The notes beneath the pieces were generated by a model. That model was not told where the DNA came from, ran no database searches, and saw only the letters and a list, made by a program, of their open reading frames with translations. Below, one piece after another: positions 1-10,885 of a DNA stretch of 64,000 bases. Origin of the DNA: Leishmania mexicana MHOM/GT/2001/U1103 (Eukaryota > Euglenozoa > Kinetoplastea > Trypanosomatida > Trypanosomatidae); assembly GCF_000234665.1 (NCBI RefSeq), contig NC_018335.1, forward strand, positions 434,001-498,000, given 5' to 3'. Positions within the stretch are counted from its first letter, which is position 1. Every line of letters starts with the position of its first letter. Position numbers and translations under genes: made by a program.

Positions 1-1174
1 TGCGTCTCTCCTTCTATCGCCTGCTCCTTGTGCGGTCCTGTCGGAATCGATCTGTCACCTCCCACATGTGCTGTCGACGAGGAGGCGAGCGGATGCCAGC
101 AACACGTCGAGTGGGGAGTCACACATGCATGAAACACAATCGTACAAAAAAAAAGACGCAACGATGTCAGTTGCGCGTGCTCACGCAATTACGGTCGATT
201 GCTCGGGTAGTGTGGAGAAGCAGAGAATGACGGGCTGAGCCCGTTCGCAGAGGCTTTTCCCTGCTACATATAACAGGGCGCGTGCAACCCGTGTTGAGTG
301 GCACCTCCGTCATGCCGGCTTCTGGCGCACACTGGCAAGCAGGCCCAAGAGTTTACTCTCTCGGCTTGACCTTTTGTTGCGCCGATGATTTCGCACTCGC
401 TCTCTGATGACGAATCGTACCCCCTTCTCTGCTTTCCCCTTTTTCTGCCTGGCGCATTACGTGGGATAATGCCGCATTATGCTGGTGTGCGTGTGTGCTT
501 GTCTGGGTGGATGGGATGTCTAGCGTGTGCCGTTGGCTTCTCTGTTTGCACAGAACGAACGTGGCAGCAGGCGCCCTCTCTAACCACCCTCCCCTTCGCC
601 TATTCCTACAATTTGGGCAGAAACATTTTTCCTCCTGCCCTCCCTCACCTTTGCTGCCTCTCTACTCGTCGCGTAGGCGGTGGCAGTACGGGCGCCTTCG
701 CGTGCGTGTGCGCACCACTCTCACTCACCACGCGTTGTCGTTGACATACCCCCGCATCGTCAACATCGCTGCAGGGCCTTCGTGACGTGAGTGTTGGTTA
801 GAGACGTATTTTTTTTTGTTACGTGGCGGTGTTCTTTGTGTTACTGTGCGTCTTTCCACGCCTCACTCTCACCTCAGCCGTCCGGTTCCAATCCATTCCT
901 CGTTTTACGCCCCCCTCCTCGCTTCCTCCCCCAGAGTGTAGTGGTGTTGGCGAGAGAAACCGACGTGTCCGCAACAACAGAGAAACCTGTCCGCGGTTTT
1001 CGTCATTCACGTCATAACCCGCGCAGCGACGGAGGCAGCCTTGTCGGTGGACACTAGACTAGGCTTCACTCGAGCAACTTGATTTCCGCTCACCATCACC
1101 ACCGAATACGAGGTGGCAAGCACACAAGCAGACACACACATACACACGGTAGAGTAAGCAAAGACTAAACTACA
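1..1174. other. intergenic region and 5'UTR of the first gene
   Basis: No credible coding region. Short open frames here lack domains and coding bias. The right part holds a strong polypyrimidine tract (about 893-932) ending in AG, which probably starts the mRNA of the gene at 1175, followed by about 240 bases with no ATG. Confidence 0.7.
893..934 (+). promoter_or_regulatory. putative trans-splice acceptor for the gene at 1175
   Basis: A C/T-rich run ends in CAG at 932-934. Downstream there is no ATG until 1175, which supports that codon as the start. Trypanosomatid mRNAs receive a spliced leader at such AG sites; the exact site is inferred. Confidence 0.5.
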
Positions 1175-4100
1175 ATGTCAGAGGACAAGAAGCCGCGCTT
1201 TCTGCAGCAGACCACTTCGCAGCTGCTGCATCAGCAGGAGGCGCTGCGCAAGCGCCGAGAGATGCTGGAGCGTGAGAGCACAAAGCCGCCGGCCATGCGC
1301 TTTGGCACGAACACGCCGCCACGCACCGCAGGACGTCATGGGCGGTCGCCTGCGCCGCCGTCGTCAGCGTGTGAGCGCCATGCTTCGCATTCGGTGCCGC
1401 CGCCGCCGCCAAGTAGTGGCGTTCACCGCGAGCTGAACTGGAGCCGTTCCGAGGACGAAAAAACGGCGGAGCGCGCGCCGATGCGCTTTTCTATGCTGTT
1501 TCGTCCGCCACCGACCCCGGCGGCGCTGGGACGCCCGCGCTCTGCCACCAGTTTCCACACGCCACTGTCACCACGTCCGCGCGAGGTGAACACATCAGAT
1601 CATGTGGATGCAACGATTACCAAGCTTTACAAGGAGCCCTCCTCACCGCGTACAATGTCGCCGCACTCGCCAGTGTCGCAGCGGAGTCGGGTGGAACACG
1701 ACTGTGCGTGCAGCAAGAACGCTGCTGCGCACCTATTGGTGCCCAACCCTTCAAGAGCCGCGCAGGCCACTGCGGCTGACACAACCCAAATAAAGGCTTC
1801 TCTAACGCCGGCGGACGGCGCAACGCCGGCACGCGCAGCGGTGGAGCGGTACGCCAGTACGCCGGAAGCCCTCTCTCGGGAGGCTCTCGCAGATGAGCAG
1901 GATGAGGCAACCGGTATTGCAGCCTTCTCCAACACGTTCCCTGTACCCCGCTTCACCCCCATTTCACCTGTCGTTGCTTCAGCTACAAAGAGAGCTCAGC
2001 AAACGTGCGAGGGGGAGCAGAGCACACCCACGCGTCTCGCCGTCGGGGAGTTCCGCACACCGCGTCCTTTGGCGCCGCTCTCTAATGCCGCCACTCCCGC
2101 CCTTGGCTGCCCTGCATCCGCGCAGGGAGAGGGCGTCACCCAGCAAGCACCTGTGGCGCTGAATGACGAGGCAGAAGCGAGGCGTACACTCTCCCCAATC
2201 CCGGCACCGCTTCCACACGTACGTCCAGGTGCAGACGCCTCTGGTGGCGCGCAGGAAGGCGCACACTCCACTCCCCGTGACGATGAAGCGCACACGAGCA
2301 CACAGCATGGCGAAGCCGAGATAGCCGCACCGCGGGAGGCAACTCGTTTCTCTCTCACTGCTGGGGACGCATCGCCGCATCGTCAGACCTCGTCACCGCC
2401 GCGCCGTAACAAAGCGAGTCCGGTACCAACCGCGCAGGACCTCATTCACAGCGTGCAGGTCTCAGCGGAGAAGCGCCCATGCGGCTGCGAGCGAGCTATG
2501 CCATTGCCAGAGAACTGGCCCCCACGCCGTGCTACCGCCACGCCGTCGCGCACGGGCTCGCCGCCGCCGACGCCGGTGCCCCCTTCGCACGAACCCATGA
2601 CAGACTTTGGCGCACCCACGCAGAAGTGCTGTGACCGCCCGACGCCTGCGTCGCTCTCCTCGCAGCCTGCGGGCGGGGACGTATGCAACATCATCTCTGG
2701 CGCCTCCTCTGCTTCCCCGTGGCCCACCACGGAAAACATCATCAACAGCATTATGGCAGGGTGCGGCGAGGGGCAGCGACGCGGCAGAGAGGACTGCGCA
2801 GCAGCAGCTGCACACACACTGCCACGTGAAGACGACGGCGGTGCCTCAGAGCGGTCCTCGTACGAGGAAGCGAATGTGTCGCCCACGAACTCGCATGCCG
2901 TGGCTGTGCCGGAGATGTTTGGCATGAATGCCGACACCGAGAATGAGCAGTGCATCCGAGGGGACGCCTTCGGCGCCACACTCGAGGCCCACGCTGCCGC
3001 GCACACGCCGTCGCCCGTCCCGTCGGACCGGCAGTACGGTCAGAGCATACTTGCGTCCATCGAGAAGCGGCGTTGCGGACGACCCACCCCGCCGGAGCGC
3101 CACGTCTCCGTCGCCACAGCTGAGGACTCTCGCGGACATGCGGCTTACACCACAAGCGCGTCTCCACAGCTGTGTGCCAGCCACCTCCTCCACAGCCTAG
3201 AGGTGTCAATCGACAAAGACAGTCAGCGCTGTAAGCCAGTGGAGCGGCCATCGGAGGCGGAGGGGAGTGGCACCGGCGATGAAACGTCTGGAGAAGCCGC
3301 GGGACGCCTCGCAAGTCTTCGCACTCCCTCACCCACACCCACGCCGGAGCACGTCATCGCTAGCCTGCAGGCCTCCGCCGAAAAACGGACGCGCTCTGGC
3401 GCCGTTGATACCGCCAGTGGGCCCACAGGCTCCTCGCCCGCGGCAGCGACAAACCCCGGCCGCAGCTCCTACCAGTCACCAACGCTGACGCCGCAAAATG
3501 TGAAGGACAGCATGCAGAAGCTCATGAGGGAACAGCAGCAGGCGGCCCGCTCCGACGCCCCGGCTCCGCTCCGGCCGTGGGTAGAGACGCCGAAGGGAAT
3601 CGCAAACGCCGCGAGCGGCGCGGACCTGTGGAACGCGTCGGCGTCACCGGTGGTGACAGCGGAGAATGTGGACGTCACGCTGGAGACCCTCGAACGCGAC
3701 CAGCGATACCATTCCCGATCCTCGCGCGCGCCGCAGATGGCTGACATCTCGCCCGAGGAGCGGCACGCCACACTTCTATGCGACAGCGTCGTCTCTCCTA
3801 TGAAGGTGGCAGAGACCGCTGCCCTGGAGGATATGAGCGACATCCCGGCGCCCTCTCCTGAAGTGGCTGCCCTGACCTCTGTGGTATCGCCGGTGCCTTC
3901 GGAGTTCGCAGTGGCGTCGGCGATGTTCTTTGATTGTGTGAGTGCCCCTCCGACACCGGCTTTGGAGAATGTAGAAGCAGCGAAGAAGGATATCGGAGGT
4001 CCTGAATCGACCATCCGCAGGCGCGAGTCCGCGCACGTGCCACCACAGTTCTACGATCTGCAGCGTGAGGTGGCTGCCATCTCGGAGGGGCGCTGTCGCA

Positions 4101-6016
4101 CTCGCACGCCGCCGCCGGTGCAAGTGCGTGAGCTACGATCCTCATTACCGGTATCCGCGACTCCGCTGGCGGAGGAGGACACCCCGCGCGCTGAGGCGTC
4201 GATGGAGCAGGCAGAGGTCGCTGTCAGCGCACCACTGGATCACCCGCACAACGCGATAGGCAGCTGCGGCGCTTCAGCGGACAAAGACGCCGAAGAGGAG
4301 GCGATGGCGCGTCGCAGCAGTCTCATCTTGGTGCATCCGACAAGAACCCCTCAGGCACTTCTTCAGCATCCGCACAAGCCGATGCCCGCTGTTGCTCCCC
4401 CCAGCATTAGCCCGGTGCAGGTGCCACGCGCGCCGACGCCGCAGCCGCGGCACCCCTTGCAGCGGGATCTGTTTCTGACGGGCGAGGGAGGACCGGTAAG
4501 CGGCTTCCGCGGTGAGCACTGCGAGTCGCCGCTGCCACGTCCTGTCTCGCTGCGGTCGCAGGTGTCGCTGGCGAAGTCGTTGCAGATGTCGCACAGCCAC
4601 CCGCACTCGCGCAGTCCGGCACCGGCGTGGGGCTCATCGTGCGCCTTTCCTGTAGAAAACGACGGCATGCGCGCACCGCTGCCTCAGACGGGCGTGCAGC
4701 TACCAGCACACTGCGCCGGAGCCGGGCAGCGCGATGAGGACACGGATCAGCAAGCGGGTTTGTTTGATCCCAAGAACGATTGGATGGACCTTGTCGAGCC
4801 GCTGCGGCCACTTACGATAACAGTCTCCCCGCAAGGCGGCAGTGTTGTGTACACGGAGCACTCCTCGATAGATCTATCTAGAAACCGTGAGAGGACGGCG
4901 GGTCCTGGATCTCCATCGTCCTCTCGCAAGCGTAGCCGTAGCGCGCAGACCCCACTCGCTGCAAGCCGGCAGATGGCTGCGACGACGCCGGCAAGCATCG
5001 CCCTTACCATGGATGACGGCGTCTTGTCAGGCAGCAGGTCGTTGCATGTGGCTGCAACGCCCTACTCGCATGTGTCGCAGACCCCTGGCAGCTCGACGCG
5101 TGGGCGCAAAAGCCAAGCGGAGACGCTGCTGGAGATGCTACCTGCCGAGGTAGTGGCGGAAGTGGCCCGTATAGAATCAGCAGAGGAAGCTGTGGCAGCT
5201 GTCACTGCATCAGCGGCGGCGTCAGCAGATTCGCATGGTCTGCGGCCGTCTCTTGGCTCATCCGACGGGCGATTCAGTGGCGTCTCCGACGGGGACTCGA
5301 CAGCCGGGATAATGTCGACCATTTCTCAGCGTGTCTCGCAACGGCCGCAGCGTGTCTATCACAAGAGCGACTACTATATTCAGTACCTCGAGGGCATCGC
5401 CACCTCCATTGCAAGGAAGGCGCGCAAAGCTGCGGGTCGCCGCGTACATCGAGCTGTCGTGAAGGACATCGCCAGCGCCACGGCGAAGACTACCGTGCAG
5501 CGCGCCGGCGGGGGCGAGTCGCCTGCATCTGCGAGGGTGTCTCCCGCAGAGTCTCCAGCGCTGCGTGGCGGCCGCAGCCACTCGACGTCCTCGCGTGGCG
5601 GTGGACGCGCTGCTGCGCGCGCGAAGAGGTCGCCGATGCACGCGTCGGAGGAGGTGGTTGTGTCACCGCAGACGCCGTCCCCCACCCGTGTCGGCGGCCG
5701 CGGGGAGCTGAAGGTTTCGACGAGGCTGTCTTCAGAGCTCCAGAAGGCGTTGTTTCAGCAACCGTCTCCGGCGAAGGCAAAGCAGCAGCGAAGCCCTCGC
5801 GGTGCCTCTCCGAAGCTCTCGACCAAGACGACCAAAACGGCGAAGAAGTCGCCGACCGCCTCCCCAAAGAGCGGGCCCTCCGCCTCATCTACCACCAAAG
5901 CGAAAACGGCAAAGACGCCTCCGCCGTCCACCCGCGGCAAGAAGTCGGTGAAGAAGTTTATGACAGCCAAGTCGATGCGGCAGCCGCGTCGAGGTGCAAA
6001 GCACGGCAAAGCGTAG
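1175..6016 (+). CDS. giant Ser/Pro-rich protein with degenerate internal repeats and basic tail
   Basis: This is a 1613-residue protein of unknown function. Its start is the first ATG after a good splice acceptor. It is almost entirely low complexity, with very many SP and TP dipeptides, as in proteins heavily phosphorylated by proline-directed kinases. A degenerate motif recurs at about residues 414, 513, 613, 663, 719, 768 and 824. It looks like SP-x-x-T-x-[EQ]-[DNH]-[IV]-x-x-S-[ILMV], usually followed by a [ED]-K-R/D group, for example TPEHVIASLQASAEKR. A more ordered stretch around residues 1392-1430 (YYIQYLEGIATSIARKARKA) precedes a Lys/Ser/Pro/Thr-rich histone-H1-like tail. No enzyme domain is visible. 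Nuclear, chromatin or cytoskeletal roles are possible but only inferred from composition. Confidence 0.9.
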   Translation: MSEDKKPRFLQQTTSQLLHQQEALRKRREMLERESTKPPAMRFGTNTPPRTAGRHGRSPAPPSSACERHASHSVPPPPPSSGVHRELNWSRSEDEKTAERAPMRFSMLFRPPPTPAALGRPRSATSFHTPLSPRPREVNTSDHVDATITKLYKEPSSPRTMSPHSPVSQRSRVEHDCACSKNAAAHLLVPNPSRAAQATAADTTQIKASLTPADGATPARAAVERYASTPEALSREALADEQDEATGIAAFSNTFPVPRFTPISPVVASATKRAQQTCEGEQSTPTRLAVGEFRTPRPLAPLSNAATPALGCPASAQGEGVTQQAPVALNDEAEARRTLSPIPAPLPHVRPGADASGGAQEGAHSTPRDDEAHTSTQHGEAEIAAPREATRFSLTAGDASPHRQTSSPPRRNKASPVPTAQDLIHSVQVSAEKRPCGCERAMPLPENWPPRRATATPSRTGSPPPTPVPPSHEPMTDFGAPTQKCCDRPTPASLSSQPAGGDVCNIISGASSASPWPTTENIINSIMAGCGEGQRRGREDCAAAAAHTLPREDDGGASERSSYEEANVSPTNSHAVAVPEMFGMNADTENEQCIRGDAFGATLEAHAAAHTPSPVPSDRQYGQSILASIEKRRCGRPTPPERHVSVATAEDSRGHAAYTTSASPQLCASHLLHSLEVSIDKDSQRCKPVERPSEAEGSGTGDETSGEAAGRLASLRTPSPTPTPEHVIASLQASAEKRTRSGAVDTASGPTGSSPAAATNPGRSSYQSPTLTPQNVKDSMQKLMREQQQAARSDAPAPLRPWVETPKGIANAASGADLWNASASPVVTAENVDVTLETLERDQRYHSRSSRAPQMADISPEERHATLLCDSVVSPMKVAETAALEDMSDIPAPSPEVAALTSVVSPVPSEFAVASAMFFDCVSAPPTPALENVEAAKKDIGGPESTIRRRESAHVPPQFYDLQREVAAISEGRCRTRTPPPVQVRELRSSLPVSATPLAEEDTPRAEASMEQAEVAVSAPLDHPHNAIGSCGASADKDAEEEAMARRSSLILVHPTRTPQALLQHPHKPMPAVAPPSISPVQVPRAPTPQPRHPLQRDLFLTGEGGPVSGFRGEHCESPLPRPVSLRSQVSLAKSLQMSHSHPHSRSPAPAWGSSCAFPVENDGMRAPLPQTGVQLPAHCAGAGQRDEDTDQQAGLFDPKNDWMDLVEPLRPLTITVSPQGGSVVYTEHSSIDLSRNRERTAGPGSPSSSRKRSRSAQTPLAASRQMAATTPASIALTMDDGVLSGSRSLHVAATPYSHVSQTPGSSTRGRKSQAETLLEMLPAEVVAEVARIESAEEAVAAVTASAAASADSHGLRPSLGSSDGRFSGVSDGDSTAGIMSTISQRVSQRPQRVYHKSDYYIQYLEGIATSIARKARKAAGRRVHRAVVKDIASATAKTTVQRAGGGESPASARVSPAESPALRGGRSHSTSSRGGGRAAARAKRSPMHASEEVVVSPQTPSPTRVGGRGELKVSTRLSSELQKALFQQPSPAKAKQQRSPRGASPKLSTKTTKTAKKSPTASPKSGPSASSTTKAKTAKTPPPSTRGKKSVKKFMTAKSMRQPRRGAKHGKA

Positions 6017-7256
6017 AGATCTGCGAATGCGCACTACAGCCAAGTATAGCGGCTCCCACGTCGGGGCTTGAACGTGAGGATGGAGGGAGACTCTTTCTCG
6101 CGCGCATCTCAGAAGATGACGCCGACGTGGCGTCGCCACCCTCTCCCCTCTAGTTGCGATCTGTTCTCGTTGCAGAAGTGCACGCTGTTGCTGCTGCGAC
6201 GGCGGCCGCTAAAGTGCATCCGCATCGCACCAGATTGTCATGTCCGTGTTGTGTGTGATTCGTTATTGCTGTTGGTTGTGAGTGACATGCAAGGGAGGGG
6301 GTGTCGTGCTGTGTCTCTGTTCCCCGCTTTCGCATGAGGTGTTGCTTTCTCTCGACCTCTTTCTTGTTGTGCTCTCCGCCAATGCCGTGGCGTATCGAAG
6401 ATGTCCTGCCGAAGATTCTGTGCTCGTGTCCCTGCTGGGACGAACTCGTGTTCTCCCTCTCTGTGCTTTGTCTCCACTATCCCCCCCCCTTAGATGTTTT
6501 CCGCCTCCCCCACCCCACCCCCGCGCATGTGTGCATGCGTACACACAGAGGAGGACCGATTACGACACCTGCGCTGGAGCGCCGACATGCCTGTTGTTGT
6601 TGTGGGCGCGTGTCTTGTTCGCTTCTCCCTTTTCCTCGCTCCCGCCCACTCCTCTTAGAGTAAAATCACAGGCGGGGCTTCCACGTACACCAGCAAGGCA
6701 ATTAGTGGCACAACGCTATCTTGGGTGCTTATTAGGATTCGGCTCCCCTCCTCAGTAGGCAAGAGTGGAAGCGCCGTTCGTCTCCTGCGCAGTGGTGAGC
6801 GCTCTTGATGCTGGCTGAGGACCCCACCCACCCTCCACTAGTCCTCGCGCCTTCAGTAGGGTGTGTCGAAGTCGTTTTGCACCACCTCACATACTCTGAC
6901 CCTTACCTATTCCCTCTTCTCCGCTTGTAGACAGAGGCGCAGAGACGGGCAAGAGTATGGTGCGGTGCCGTGGGGTGCGGTCTGGCGCTTCTCTCTCATG
7001 GCGCTCGCCCATCGGCATGCATATGTCGCTACATGACCCCACTGCTCCTCATATCTTTCGCCCCCACCCCCTCTCTCTCTCACGTCCCTACAGCAGCCTG
7101 TATCCGCTCCTTATTGTGGCCGGTTCACTGCCGCCGACGATGAGCCGCCCTCCTTCCCCTCACTCTCTGTGTCTGTATGGGCGACAGTGTGAGCGCCGAC
7201 CGCCCATCGCCAACACGTTTTGTTTGCTGAGTTTTTCACATTACTATGCGGTGCAG
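6017..7256. other. intergenic region
   Basis: Holds no convincing gene. Two candidate splice acceptors occur: a tract ending in TAG at 6928-6930, and a CT-rich tract with AG at about 7092-7093. The reading frame of the next gene is open from ATG 6957, but the 6957-7256 translation looks like translated UTR. Confidence 0.6.
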
Positions 7257-9554
7257 ATGGGAACCAAAACGATGCCTCTTGTAAAGTCGTTCAACAGATC
7301 ATTGCAGAGCCTTCCTTTCAGATCTTCTGCCTATGCCAACATTTACCGATGGTGCAGCAGCCTCTCGCAGTCATCCACATCAGAGCAGCTGCAGCCGGCA
7401 CAGAGGCAACCGTCGCCAATCACCAGCAGCGGATCTGGCGCACCCCATACGCCCGCTTCTCTCGACCTTGGCTTGAACTTTGCCACGATGGACTTCGAGG
7501 CAGTGGCAAAGGCGACACACGCCGCTATGGCGCGTGAGCGCGGTGCTGGACATTTGTCTCCGCAACGAGCGCAGGAGCTGGAGGTGAAGGTGGAGAAGCA
7601 GGCCGGCGCGAGCGCAGCTCCGCAGCAGTCGACGCCAGTGTCGGGGCCGACTCTGGGGTTATCTTCGGAGCGGGTCTGCCACACGCTTGCAGCTGCGTCC
7701 CACTCTGCACCATCACCGCAGGGCTCTCGCGACGATCCCTCGCCAGCGCCATATCAGCAAGGGCAGCAGCAGACGCAGTCTTCACCGCCCTCTTTCCGGC
7801 GCAATGGGACAGCTGCCCGCTACTCTCTGCGCGACATGCTCAAGGACTGCGTGGCCGACGGACAGTGGGCGCGAGCGCTTCAACTGTTCACTAGCGCGGT
7901 GGACCAGGCTTGTCGACAGGTGCTGATCCCCGGCGGCACCACACAAGGTGTGTCCGCCACCAGCGGAGCACCAGCAGCAGCTATCGCATCAGACCCACGT
8001 AGTGTAGCCGCGAACTCCACCCCCGAATCGGAGTGCTTCGCGGCGATACGCAAGATGGTGGCAGCCCTTCCTCCGAGAGAGCCGCGAGATCGGGCGACGC
8101 ATTTCTCGCGCGCGACGAATGTCAAGAACATGCGCGGTATCATGCGGTGGACCGGCCAGCACTACTACCTTCTGTGGAAATGTCTCCTGGAGACTGGGCA
8201 CGTGGAGGAGCTGGAGAGGGTCTGGTCCGTGATGCAGCACACCGGGTTCGTGGAGTATCAGATGGAAGAACGCACGGTGAATGCGATGATAGCGCTGCTG
8301 AGCCGCACGTCGCGCTCGACCGAGCGCATGATAGCGGCGGTGGTGTCCCCTGGCCGCCCTCTCTCAGAGACGACGTCGCATCAGAAAGGGATTCTGCGCG
8401 AGCTCGTCAAGAGGCTGGAGCACGCCGCTGGCGCGCGGAAATTTCAGCTGGCTGGCGCGAACCGTCGCACCGCAGAGGGCATTCGAATCGCTGAGGCGCT
8501 CAAGCACGCCGACCAGGGCTACGACGGCAGAGACACCTCCGCGGACCCCGGTGCCGCACACGACGACGGAGCGGACGCGGCGTTCCCCGCCGGCTTTGAG
8601 GATGCTCCGGTCGTGGTTGGCGACTTCAATGGACTGCTTCGCCGTGCACGCAGTTCGGAGTCGACCGACCGCATTCTGCGCATGATGGAGAAGCTGAGCA
8701 TTGAAAAAGAAGCGGTCACATACGCGAGCCTCATCGCCGCACTGCACCACCCGCAGTATGTGCTGCCGGGACACACAGCCGAAGAGCTGGCAGCGCACCT
8801 GCCTGGCGGGGCTAGCTCGCAGCAGTACACGAGCATGGAGGAAGGCGGAGGCACAGGGAAGGAAGACCAGGCCTCTGGTCCCACAAGCAACTCGGTTGAT
8901 CTTTCAGGGACCAAGACTTCCTACGAAGCTTACAAACAGGAGCGCATTGAGGCTGGCATGGCATGGTTTGCGGCGTGTCCTGCGGCACACCGCACGGCCG
9001 ATGTGTTCAATGAGCTACTCTACCTGCTTCGCGCCAAGTCACACTGGTGCCAGTTTGATACGGTGCTGGTGCAGCTTCGCGGCAACGCTGTGGTCACCGA
9101 AACGGAGTGGCCAGAGACGCTTAGTGAAACAGGGATAGATGTGCCACCGTCCGTGTCTGCCGCCGGCGGGGCCTCGCCCGCCTCAGCGACCATTCTTGCT
9201 CCGCGATGGTCTACTTGGCCAAATGGGAAGACGTATGAGCTACTCATCCAACGCGCCCGCTACGTGCACCAATGGGAAGTGATGTGGGCACTTTACGAGG
9301 AAATGATTGCCACTGGTGTTCGCGGCACCACCCGCGTGTACGAGGTGCTTCTCTTGGAGGGTCGCAGTCACCCGCCGCAGGCGGTGCTCGCTGCCGACCG
9401 CTCCGGCAATTCCGATGCCTCCTCGCGTTTTCTCCTCCGTCTCTACGAGGAACTGCGCCGCGACGGTGGCGATGTTCGCTCATTCAAGGGAACGCTCAAC
9501 GTCGTTAATGCGTGGACCAGGACAAGATCCAGGTCGAATCGGTGGGGATCGTGA
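7257..9554 (+). CDS. PPR-like protein, probably mitochondrial
   Basis: The protein has 765 residues from this ATG. The frame is also open from 6957 and 7140, so the start is a judgement: the residues after 7257 are rich in Arg, Ser and hydrophobics and lack acids (MPLVKSFNRSLQSLPFRSS), typical of a mitochondrial presequence. After a low-complexity linker, helical-hairpin segments resemble degenerate pentatricopeptide repeats, for example around residues 185-205 (LRDMLKDCVADGQWARALQL), DFNGLLRRARSS, VTYASLIAAL, DVFNELLYLLRAK and TYELLIQRARYVHQWEVMWA. PPR proteins bind organellar RNA, and trypanosomatids have many acting in mitochondrial mRNA and rRNA metabolism. The stop lies only 35 bases before a 500-bp repeat element, so the C terminus could have been affected by its insertion. 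Confidence 0.8.
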   Translation: MGTKTMPLVKSFNRSLQSLPFRSSAYANIYRWCSSLSQSSTSEQLQPAQRQPSPITSSGSGAPHTPASLDLGLNFATMDFEAVAKATHAAMARERGAGHLSPQRAQELEVKVEKQAGASAAPQQSTPVSGPTLGLSSERVCHTLAAASHSAPSPQGSRDDPSPAPYQQGQQQTQSSPPSFRRNGTAARYSLRDMLKDCVADGQWARALQLFTSAVDQACRQVLIPGGTTQGVSATSGAPAAAIASDPRSVAANSTPESECFAAIRKMVAALPPREPRDRATHFSRATNVKNMRGIMRWTGQHYYLLWKCLLETGHVEELERVWSVMQHTGFVEYQMEERTVNAMIALLSRTSRSTERMIAAVVSPGRPLSETTSHQKGILRELVKRLEHAAGARKFQLAGANRRTAEGIRIAEALKHADQGYDGRDTSADPGAAHDDGADAAFPAGFEDAPVVVGDFNGLLRRARSSESTDRILRMMEKLSIEKEAVTYASLIAALHHPQYVLPGHTAEELAAHLPGGASSQQYTSMEEGGGTGKEDQASGPTSNSVDLSGTKTSYEAYKQERIEAGMAWFAACPAAHRTADVFNELLYLLRAKSHWCQFDTVLVQLRGNAVVTETEWPETLSETGIDVPPSVSAAGGASPASATILAPRWSTWPNGKTYELLIQRARYVHQWEVMWALYEEMIATGVRGTTRVYEVLLLEGRSHPPQAVLAADRSGNSDASSRFLLRLYEELRRDGGDVRSFKGTLNVVNAWTRTRSRSNRWGS

Positions 9555-9588
9555 GATGCGCCTGGAAGTCGGACTGACTCGAGCACAT

Positions 9589-10089
9589 GCCCTCCTGATG
9601 AGCGACAAACCACCGTCGAATCTCACAGCTCAGTAGCCCCACTCTTTCTGGAAAAGCCAGGCAGCCCCCCCCCCGTTCCCCCTACTTCTCTCCGCCGGCT
9701 ACCACTTGCCTGTGCCGAACCCACCTCTGATTAGGAGAGGGTGAAGCCAGGGCGATTTACTGCTAACGGGTGTCGGCGACCAGGTCCTGGGGGGCGCTGC
9801 GTCGGGGCGGCCCGGGACGGTGCGAGCACGCTTGTGCCACCCATATGGTGGGCGAAGTGCCAACCTGACTCGAGCGTATCCCGCCCCGCGGTCCTCACAC
9901 GGCCTACTGGTGTGAGGCAGCCTGCGGTGCGGAGGTGGCTGGTGAGTAGGGAGGTTGGCGCAGAGGCCTTGCTCAGGTCGCGCTGAGTCGGCGCGTTGCC
10001 GTAGCGCGTGTCTACGGTTGCGTCGGCACATACGCGATGGCACCTGTGACGGACCGGTGGGTCGCGTGGCCTGCGACTCACGCTTTATG
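9589..10089 (+). repeat. 500-bp inverted repeat, copy 1 (SIDER-like retroposon candidate)
   Basis: The reverse complement of this segment recurs at 13713-14212. Matching starts at GCCCTCCTGATG and ends at CACGCTTTATG. By eye the copies are essentially identical: the only difference I saw is a run of 10 versus 9 C/G, giving 501 and 500 bp. Size, GC-rich body and position in a presumptive 3'UTR fit the SIDER short retroposons of Leishmania, but I could not confirm the family signature, and no target-site duplication is obvious. Confidence 0.9.
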
Positions 10090-10844
10090 GTGGAGTGATG
10101 GACCGCTGTAAGAGCGCAGGAGGAGATTGGAGTACTGTGTTGGGCTGGCTGCGTTGTGCTCGACGTTAAACGGCAACAAGGAGACAAGTAAAAAAAGGGA
10201 GCTGCAGCCGATACCAGGGATGCTGCGTGTGTGTCAGTGAAGGCTTCGTGTTTATGTACAAGAGAGGTGTGCACAGCCCCAGCGACGTACGCGGGAATAG
10301 TGCTCACGGGAGAGACAGTGTTGTCTCTCACCGGTGCGCGAGGCGTCGTTTTTTGGGAGCTGGAAAAGAAAATGCGGAAGTTGTATCCCTGTGCGCGCCG
10401 TCCCCACATTCACCCCGCATCTCTGCTTCCTGTACTAATCCCTCGCCTCCTGCGCCTCCTCGTACTCGTACTGCTTGCCATGTGAACCGCAATATTTATC
10501 GTTCCTCGTGCCCACGCGCGTGTACAAACGAATTTTTGTATGCGGCATAACACGAAGACTGGCGTGAACGCTCTCCCTTTGACAATCTTTCATCATACGG
10601 CACCGTCATAGACGACTTTGACAGGCTCTCCCTGTGTTCTGCCCCACTCCGAACCTGCTTCTCACATTAGCAACTTCTATCGACCCCCCCGCCCTGTTAG
10701 CCAAACTATTACCGCCGCAGCGATTTTCTGACCAGTGCCTCTTTTCTTTTTCCTCACAGACTGTATTATCCCCCACCCCCACCCCTCTATCTCTCCCTCT
10801 GCCGGCGTCACCTCCTGCTTGCTCCGCTGTCGCTCTTTTGCCTA

Positions 10845-10885
10845 TGTTTGATTTTTCTCGCCACTCACTTTGCTTCTTGTCGCAG
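10845..10885 (+). promoter_or_regulatory. putative trans-splice acceptor for the gene at 11092
   Basis: A T/C-rich tract ends in CAG at 10883-10885. A second tract ends in TAG at 11001-11003. No ATG occurs between either site and 11092, so both agree with that start. Confidence 0.45.

Noticed and set aside
2446..3006. 186-codon open frame on the minus strand inside the first gene
   Set aside because: Shadow of the strongly biased + strand frame; no domain or splice signal of its own.
6957..7256. N-terminal extension of the PPR-like gene from ATG 6957
   Set aside because: Translation looks like UTR, and the presequence-like residues begin after 7257; kept only as an alternative start.
9699..10409. 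236-codon antisense open frame, also found as 13759-14103
   Set aside because: It runs through the GC-rich repeat element, is repeated in the inverted copy, lacks any domain and lies against the transcription direction.
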